Assembly: GCA_028023455.1 (NCBI GenBank)
Contig: JAQFVV010006256.1
Location: 1,488,001-1,552,000, forward strand
DNA from: Epiperipatus broadwayi
Lineage: Eukaryota > Onychophora > Udeonychophora > Euonychophora > Peripatidae
Length of the DNA: 64,000 bases
Reading direction: 5' to 3'
Under the pieces are notes generated by a model. The model ran no database searches and was not told the DNA's origin. It saw nothing but the letters and a program-made list of their open reading frames with translations. Shown piece by piece: positions 58,750 through 64,000 of the stretch (positions within the stretch are counted from its first letter, which is position 1; each line of letters opens with the position of its first letter). The translations under genes were made by a program, and so were the position numbers.

Positions 58750-59110
58750 ACCTTTGAGTTTATTCAACTCTACCCTGATAATAATTAATGATGCATCTAT
58801 GTTTTCCTAGAAACTCAGAGCCAATGTCTAATCTCTGGATTAAATTTGTCATACCCAAAAAAGAGTGCTCCAGGGCTGTTTGGCCCTACTTGAGGTCTAA
58901 CCAAATCTGGTATTGCTCAGTCTTGGTCATTTGGATATTGGCTAGAATCATTTGAATAGCATTGACTGGTAACTGTGGTATAGGTGGTTGCTGGTGTCCA
59001 CTAATACAGACACCCTCAGAGTACACACCTCAATGCTGACAATTGGGCATGGTCCAATCTGGACATCAGATCCAGGCTTATTGGTTTCCATAATTGTAGA
59101 CACAGTGTTC
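58750..59110 (-). pseudogene. Aspartic protease remnant (element 3), DTS active site
   Basis: The minus-strand frame reads IGPCPIV (59058 leftward), then VLVDTSNHL, with the Asp codon at 58998-58996. The spacing from IGPCPI to the active-site Asp is exactly 20 codons, as in element 1. The usual DTG reads DTS, so the flap-side glycine is lost. A later segment GSEFLGKHRCIINYY (near 58824) matches IIGSDFLTQHECILDY of element 1. The intervening part has indels and frame breaks. As written it would be inactive. Confidence 0.65.
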
Positions 59111-59199
59111 CTCTAATAGGTTTTATTTCCTAATGGTTTCACAAGACTCTGGGTAGGAGGAACAATCTAACAGGGTCCTCTGTAGTTTTCTGACAGCCT

Positions 59200-61255
59200 G
59201 TATTCACAAAGTCCCTTTACCCTTGTTCCTGGTAGTTTGGTAAATATTATTCCCATAGGTTCCAGTTAGAGACAGTCATGGCCTGGCATCTAGGAGACTC
59301 GGTTTTACAGATTTTTTCTGAGAATTCCTACAGAAATGAGTGTAGTCAATGGTGGTTAAAACTTAGCTATTTCATTGATGGTTTTGATTTGACTCCCTGC
59401 TATCTGCTGCACTTGTGAAGGATACTTTGTTGGGTGGCCACAATAATCTGAGTGTCTGTGAAGGCAAAATCAGTTAGGGATCAAAACTATATGACCTGCC
59501 TCATGAAGAATTGAGCATGGGTTTCCCTGGGTGTAGATCGATAAGACTCCCACAGGATAGCATGGTAAATCCCATTCTGCCTCTCTGTACTTCAAAAACT
59601 TTTTATTAGGGCCTCATAGTAGCTCTCAAAAGTTGGTGGTCTGTTCGTCTGACCATCAAACAATGACTTAATGTTTTCTTGCAAATAATGGGTTGCAAGA
59701 GCAATCTGGTTTGAAGGCCCTACCCTATGAAAATGGAAAAACTTCCAGAGGCTCCCTATGTATGCCTTTGGACTCTTCCTACCCTATAAAAATGCAAAAG
59801 TTCCCAGAGGCTCTGTGTATGCTTTTGGACTCTTCCCCTTTATCTCCCTTGAAGGTTTTAACCTGTATGAATTTGGCTATCTTGGTTTGGAGGTCTGCTC
59901 CAACCACTGGGTATTCTTTTCCAAGAACATTCCTTGCAAGTTCTAAATATCTCATGTTGCAGATAGCATACTGTCCGTTTGAATAATCCTGGCTTGGTAT
60001 CCAGGTGAATGAGAGAGAGTCCAAACCACAACTGGCAAGTTTCCTATTTCCCATGTTGCAGATAGCATACTGTCCTTTTGAATAATCCTGGCTTGGTATC
60101 CAGGTGAATGAGAGAGAGTCCAAACCACAACTGGCAAGTTTCTTTCCTATCTCTTCATGGCCCTGTGAGAACACACTTAAGATACCTGGCCTATTTCCCA
60201 TATTTTGACTACCTTATGTCATCAATTCCTGCACACCTTCCTTAGGTTCAGTAGAACCAGTGACCTGGTCTTCGATCTCTGTTTTTACTCCATTTACTCC
60301 ATCTATCTTTGACCCTAGTTGGTAGATGCTAGGCTTCAAGTCAGTCCATTCCTGGGTTGCAGTGTTAATATCCAGTGAAGATCCCTTTTAACTCAACCAG
60401 GCTCTTCCTGATCTCTTCTGGCACTTCCTGTAGCTCCTAGATTTCTTCCTGTTTTTTCTCTTTTTGGGTTTGTTTTGTCTTACCATTTTTTAATTTTTTC
60501 TCTATCTCTTACTTGATCCTTTTCACTATTCTCTCCAATGTGGATCCTTGCTCCTTTACCATACTTCAAGTGAACTCAATTTTCCCCTTCAATTACTGTA
60601 AGGTTTGGTTGGTTTCCTTTCTATGGTCCTCCAAGAGCCCAGTAAATCTAACATGTATTTTTTCATAGTTTTTCTGGCAATGTATTCACAATTTTTCTAA
60701 CTCTCTTTGCAGTCTATCCTCCACCTGTCTATCTCTTTTCTCAATATGTAATTTGTTTTGCATGATTCTCACTTCCATTCTTACATCTCCATCCTTTTAT
60801 CTAGGGCCTCAAGTTTCTTTCTTATTCTATGGTTTCTAGTTTCTTTCTTATCAGCTATTTATTGATTCATTTCCACTATCCATTTCATCTATATAAACAA
60901 GGCTGATAACCTATCACCCTGGTTTCCTTTCAGGGTACTCTCTAGTCCTGGCTCTTGTATATCTTGAAGTGGTCCCTTTTGCTCTAGACATATCTTTTCC
61001 ATTTATTGGCCAGTGCTTACTTCCCCTTCTCCATCTGTGCTGCTACTATGTCCAACAATCTCCCTTTCAGATCTCAAGGTTATTCCCTTGCACTTCTGTT
61101 TTTGGCTTAGCTTCCCTAACTAACTTGGATGATTCTTTTAGGGTTACTGGGCTCTGTAATGACCTGTTACCCACTTCCAAGTCTCCATTTACTCCTTCCA
61201 TTTCCTTTTCCTCACTTACTTCCCCTACTGTTTCTTCCTCTATATTACTATCCAT
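59200..61255 (-). pseudogene. gag pseudogene (element 3) with in-frame 33-codon duplication
   Basis: The ATG at 61255 gives MDSNIEEETVGEVSEEKEME, parallel to the acidic N-terminus of the element 1 gag. A longer frame starts at 61291, but this internal Met is the better match. A charged, helical middle follows in several frames (about 60300-61000). The 59779-60201 frame contains SFTWIPSQDYSKGQYAICNM twice because a 99-bp unit is duplicated. Further left, about 59600-59480, a RPPTFESYYEALIKSF segment and HAQFFMRQ align with KTIEKYTDALMKQYW and HAQFFLCQ of element 1. Multiple frameshifts and stops are present, and no zinc knuckle is seen. Confidence 0.65.
59954..60150 (-). repeat. 99-bp in-frame tandem duplication in gag of element 3
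   Basis: Units start at 59954 and 60053 (plus-strand coordinates) and differ by one or two bases. 99 bp is 33 codons, so the reading frame is preserved across the junction. Confidence 0.9.
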
Positions 61256-61311
61256 CTTAAAACTTTTGGGTTTTATATGTGCTAATAACAATATATATAT
61301 AAAAAACTAGT

Positions 61312-61477
61312 TATATTACTTATATGGTTATTTACTGTCTCTTTTTTTGAAAATGGCTCTCTCTAGTTTCACAACCTTCAGCCCACTACATATTTATATT
61401 ACTTATATGGTTATATACTGTCTCCCTTTCTGAAAATGGCTCTCTCTAATTTCACAACCTTCAGCCCACTACATATT
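61312..61477. repeat. 83-bp tandem duplication in the leader of element 3
   Basis: Units 61312-61394 and 61395-61477 share 'tatattacttatatggtta' and 'cttcagcccactacatattt' with a few substitutions. They lie just upstream of gag in the minus-strand direction. Confidence 0.88.
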
Positions 61478-61704
61478 TTATCAACCTATCCTTAATCCAT
61501 TCATCTCTAATGAATGCCACCTTTAAGTATGTCTCTGCTTAATATTTTAGAATACATATATAAGTAAGAAATAAAAAATAAACATTACTGATGTGCCTCA
61601 TTTTTTTCTTCATTCAAGCTGGGTTATTCTTAATAAAAGAAACTTTTAGATTCATAATGAAAAATTTTGTTTTCTGTGCCAGGTTTGACTTTATATTTCG
61701 AGGG

Positions 61705-63247
61705 CACTCGGGTCTCGTTTTATGTGGATTTATTTAATGCGATTTTGAAGTTATGCGATTCATGTTTCTCTTAATTTCTTTGTATGCAGTTTTCTTTTAT
61801 GCGATAAAAATTATTAAATCAGAAATCGAGCTCCGATAATGAGCTATTACTTTAAATATTATAAATTTTGCGTACTCACATCATATTTAAAGTAATAGCG
61901 CATTATCAGAGTTTGACTTCCATCTAACAATTTCAATATTTTCAGCGCTTTATAATACTACTGTAATAGATTTTATGCAATAAAGAAGTTCATAATTCAT
62001 TTAAAATCAGGATTTTCCCATTTTATATACACACATTAAATTTTACAAGATTATAATGTAAATCTGTTCAAACATTATGAATGCCTATACATATGTTGTT
62101 GTTTTTGCATTTTAAATCATGTTCTATTTTTGCTTTTTATAAAAAGAGTATGTAATCAATTAATCATTTAGTGTCTGCAAGTAATAAATTTTACAAGATT
62201 ATAATGTAAATCTGTTCAAACATTATGAATGCCTATACATATGTTGTTGTTTTTGCATTTTAAATCATGTTCTATTTTTGCTTTTTACAAAAAGAATATG
62301 TAATCAATTAATTATTTAGTGTCCACAAGTTTATTTTTAAAAGGTGAGTAACAACAGAGGGCACAATTAAATTTGACAATTAAAATCTGATTTATTTAGT
62401 GTCCACAAGTTTATTTTTAAAAGTTGAGTAACAGCAGAGGGCACAATTAAATTTGACAATTAAAATCTGATTTTTAATTGTAATTAACAATTTAAAAATT
62501 ATGTAATGTGATCTGAAATTAAGGTGATGTAAAACGATGAAATTTGATTTTAAACAAAATTGAAAATTAAAAAATTAAAGACAAAAGTAAGAATTTAATT
62601 TTTAATTGTTAGTTTTAATTAAACTTTGCCCAACAGTGGTGAGTCGGTGTCTTTTTATTATCATAAGTCTAAGTTTTTATTTTAAACTTTTAGTTTACTC
62701 TAACGGAGAGAAAAAAAAACACCCAAGAAAATGAATTTCTTTGTAAACAAAAATTTCAATTTTAGATCGCTTAGCAAAATGGGAAGGATCAACAGCGATT
62801 GGAAAACGTTTTAGTTGTATTTTCTTTTGACTTCATTTAAGGAGAAGCTATAGTACCTCACATCACATCACATCATGACGAATCTGATGTCTCAAATAGC
62901 AATAATAATAAAATATTGTACATGTATGAAAAAAATGTAAATTACACATAAAAATATATTGTTTTGAATAAAATTAAATACTGTAGTTAATAAAAAAAAG
63001 TAAAAAAAGTTTGTCTTGTATCAATATTTTTCAAATTTGAAATTTTTTATTAGTCATATTTTATTTTCTTATTTTTTTTTTTTATGTGAATTTTAAAGTA
63101 ATTTTACGTTGTTGCTTTTATGCGATTTTTGGAAAATTACAGTATGTATCCCTCATTTTTCAAGGTAAGTTAAGTTTATTTTTGTGCAATTTCTTTTGTG
63201 CGTGTTTTCTGAGGAACCTATCTACTGTGTAAAATGAGACCCAGGTG
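61705..63247. mobile_element. Non-autonomous TIR transposon, pogo/Tc1-like (copy 2)
   Basis: Left end CACTCGGGTCTCGTTTTATG and right end AAAATGAGACCCAGGTG are inverted repeats homologous to those of 5580-6628. The copy lies in the opposite orientation: its right side matches the left side of copy 1 through 'acctatctactg' and 'ccttgaaaaatg'. TA follows the right end (63248-63249); the left flank is GG, so that side is mutated. It is longer than copy 1, partly because of two internal tandem duplications. A 40-bp-arm hairpin at 61828-61925 lies inside. There is no transposase frame. Confidence 0.72.
62037..62471. repeat. Two overlapping tandem duplications inside TIR copy 2
   Basis: Unit A (148 bp) repeats at 62037 and 62185 ('taaattttacaagattataa'). 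Unit B (80 bp) repeats at 62312 and 62392 ('agtgtccacaagtttatttt'). Near-identity shows that both arose recently. Confidence 0.9.
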
Positions 63248-63691
63248 TACATGTATATATATATTTACCTTGCCTTTCCTGTTTCATTGCTCACTTCCAA
63301 TCCAATCCAAATTTTAAAATAAACAGTAAAATAGTGGGTCTCATTTGAGCCTCTCTACCCCTGATGACAAAATTTATATGAGGATGATTGTTTATTTTTT
63401 ATTATTTACTTATATATGTATTCTAAAATATTAAGCAGAGACATGCTTAAAAGGTGGCATTCACCAATGAGTAAGAAAAATATTACATATATAATATAAA
63501 ATTTCAAATGTCAAATCAATATGTCCTATAAAAGAACTGGTTGATATATCTTGCATAAATTTATGATTTATTTATGTTATTGAACATATACTGACCCCTA
63601 AGTTGCGATGCCAGAATCAAGGGAAAAAAAATATATACATATTACATATTGTGCAGTAACACTTTTCAGGGTCATGTGAGATACAGTTCAA
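63248..63691 (-). other. Outer leader of element 3
   Basis: Non-coding region between the nested TIR element and the PBS. A second PBS-like string on the minus strand (TGGCATCGCAACTTAGGGG, near 63613-63595) may be a duplicated or decayed primer-site region. Confidence 0.4.
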
Positions 63692-63709
63692 GCCACATGT
63701 TGGGCTCCA
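63692..63709 (-). promoter_or_regulatory. Primer binding site, tRNA-Lys-like (element 3)
   Basis: The minus strand reads TGGAGCCCAACATGTGGC, which differs at three positions from the tRNA-Lys PBS pattern TGGCGCCCAACGTGGGGC. It lies 19 bp inside the LTR end at 63729. Confidence 0.7.
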
Positions 63710-63728
63710 GAATCAGGGGAAAAACCTA

Positions 63729-64000
63729 TGTAATGGTCAGATTTGTACACTTATGCAACAAAATCCAGAGTCCAGGCACAGTACATCAAAGTTGACTAAA
63801 GTGAGGTTGTGAGACTTCTAATCCTACTAAACATTAACTCATTTGCTAGTACTTTATGATTTAACACTTTATGAGTGACATTTCTGAGGTCACACTCAGT
63901 CTCAATTTATCTGCAAGCTGCCTTAGAATGGAGAAACATGAGACTCAAAGGATAGCTAACAATTTAACTCAATGAGTGGAACAGACCGCTTAACACATTA
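63729..64000 (-). repeat. 5' LTR of element 3, partial (runs off the window)
   Basis: On the minus strand the LTR ends CTGACCATTACA, the same 12 bases as the 3' LTR end of element 1. The body matches 44102-44375 in the same orientation, with many substitutions. The start of the LTR lies beyond position 64000. Confidence 0.75.

Larger units (their letters stand above)
61510..63463. repeat. Inverted arms flanking the nested TIR element
   Basis: 61510-61583 and 63389-63463 are 75-bp inverted copies ('tgaatgccaccttt', 'gtctctgcttaatatttta', 'gaatacatatataagtaa'). The pogo-like element 61705-63247 lies between them with 120-140 bp of unpaired sequence on each side. This suggests a foldback or inverted element that later received the TIR element, in the leader of element 3. 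Confidence 0.7.
58144..64000 (-). mobile_element. Minus-strand Ty3/gypsy-type element (element 3), truncated
   Basis: In the minus-strand direction: LTR end (64000 to 63729, continuing beyond the window), PBS (63709-63692), leader with nested insertions, gag from about 61255, protease at about 59058-58809, then decay before RT. It shares LTR terminus, PBS offset, gag HAQFF region and protease motif with element 1. No RT, RNase H, integrase or 3' LTR was recognised to the left, so it is 3'-truncated or decayed beyond recognition. Confidence 0.72.

Noticed and set aside
59693-59986. Plus-strand frames at 59693-59986 and 60969-61310
   Set aside because: Antisense to the element 3 gag; the minus-strand frames match element 1 gag features and the plus ones match nothing.

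Overview
The window is strongly AT-rich, repeat-dense eukaryotic DNA, most probably from an animal. I see no intact host gene, no rRNA gene, no convincing tRNA gene, and no operon or CRISPR structure. Reasons for an animal: Ty3/gypsy-type LTR retroelements with tRNA-Lys-like primer sites, a Penelope-like element remnant, a tRNA-derived SINE fragment, pogo/Tc1-like TIR elements, and abundant (AT)n and (CA)n(TA)n microsatellites. The texture resembles molluscan, perhaps cephalopod, intergenic DNA, but I cannot prove the species.

Layout. 105-2565: a large imperfect palindrome carrying Penelope-like protein remnants on both arms, split by a second palindromic element (420-1440); half of a relative of the latter lies at 8530-8990. 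4650-4845, 10405-10584 and 11539-11589: hairpins. 5580-6628: a non-autonomous TIR transposon, with a larger inverted relative at 61705-63247. 12060-22937: a full Ty3/gypsy-type element (element 1) with 2.5-kb LTRs, ATAT target duplication, PBS, gag, protease, RT, RNase H, integrase and PPT; its coding region is broken in at least ten places and its 3' LTR carries a nested hairpin element. 33120-34740: a minisatellite of about 12 units. 35216-41410: a second LTR element (element 2) with 1.7-kb LTRs, ATAT duplication, a coiled-coil gag-like remnant, no recognisable pol, and two small ORFs just before the PPT. 36780-37045 looks like corrupted consensus rather than biology.

Right part. 44102-44375 and 63729-64000 are two copies of one LTR-like repeat. 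The second is the 5' LTR of a minus-strand element (element 3), with its PBS at 63692-63709, gag from about 61255 leftward and protease at about 58800-59110; it is a relative of element 1 and is truncated before RT. 44400-49780 is A/C-rich and 50600-55000 is T/G-rich on the plus strand, so composition switches strand near 50.5 kb. 49786-50518, 55102-55585 and 55936-56440 are smaller repeat elements.

How the parts relate. Elements 1 and 3 share the gag HAQFF region, the protease start motif IGPCPI with identical spacing to the active-site Asp, the 12-base LTR terminus and a PBS set 19-24 bp inside the LTR end. No element is coding-competent as written. The most interesting non-LTR signal is a set of palindromic elements containing hammerhead-ribozyme-like cores (CTGAYGA, a short helix, then GAAA-like), as known from Penelope-like elements.
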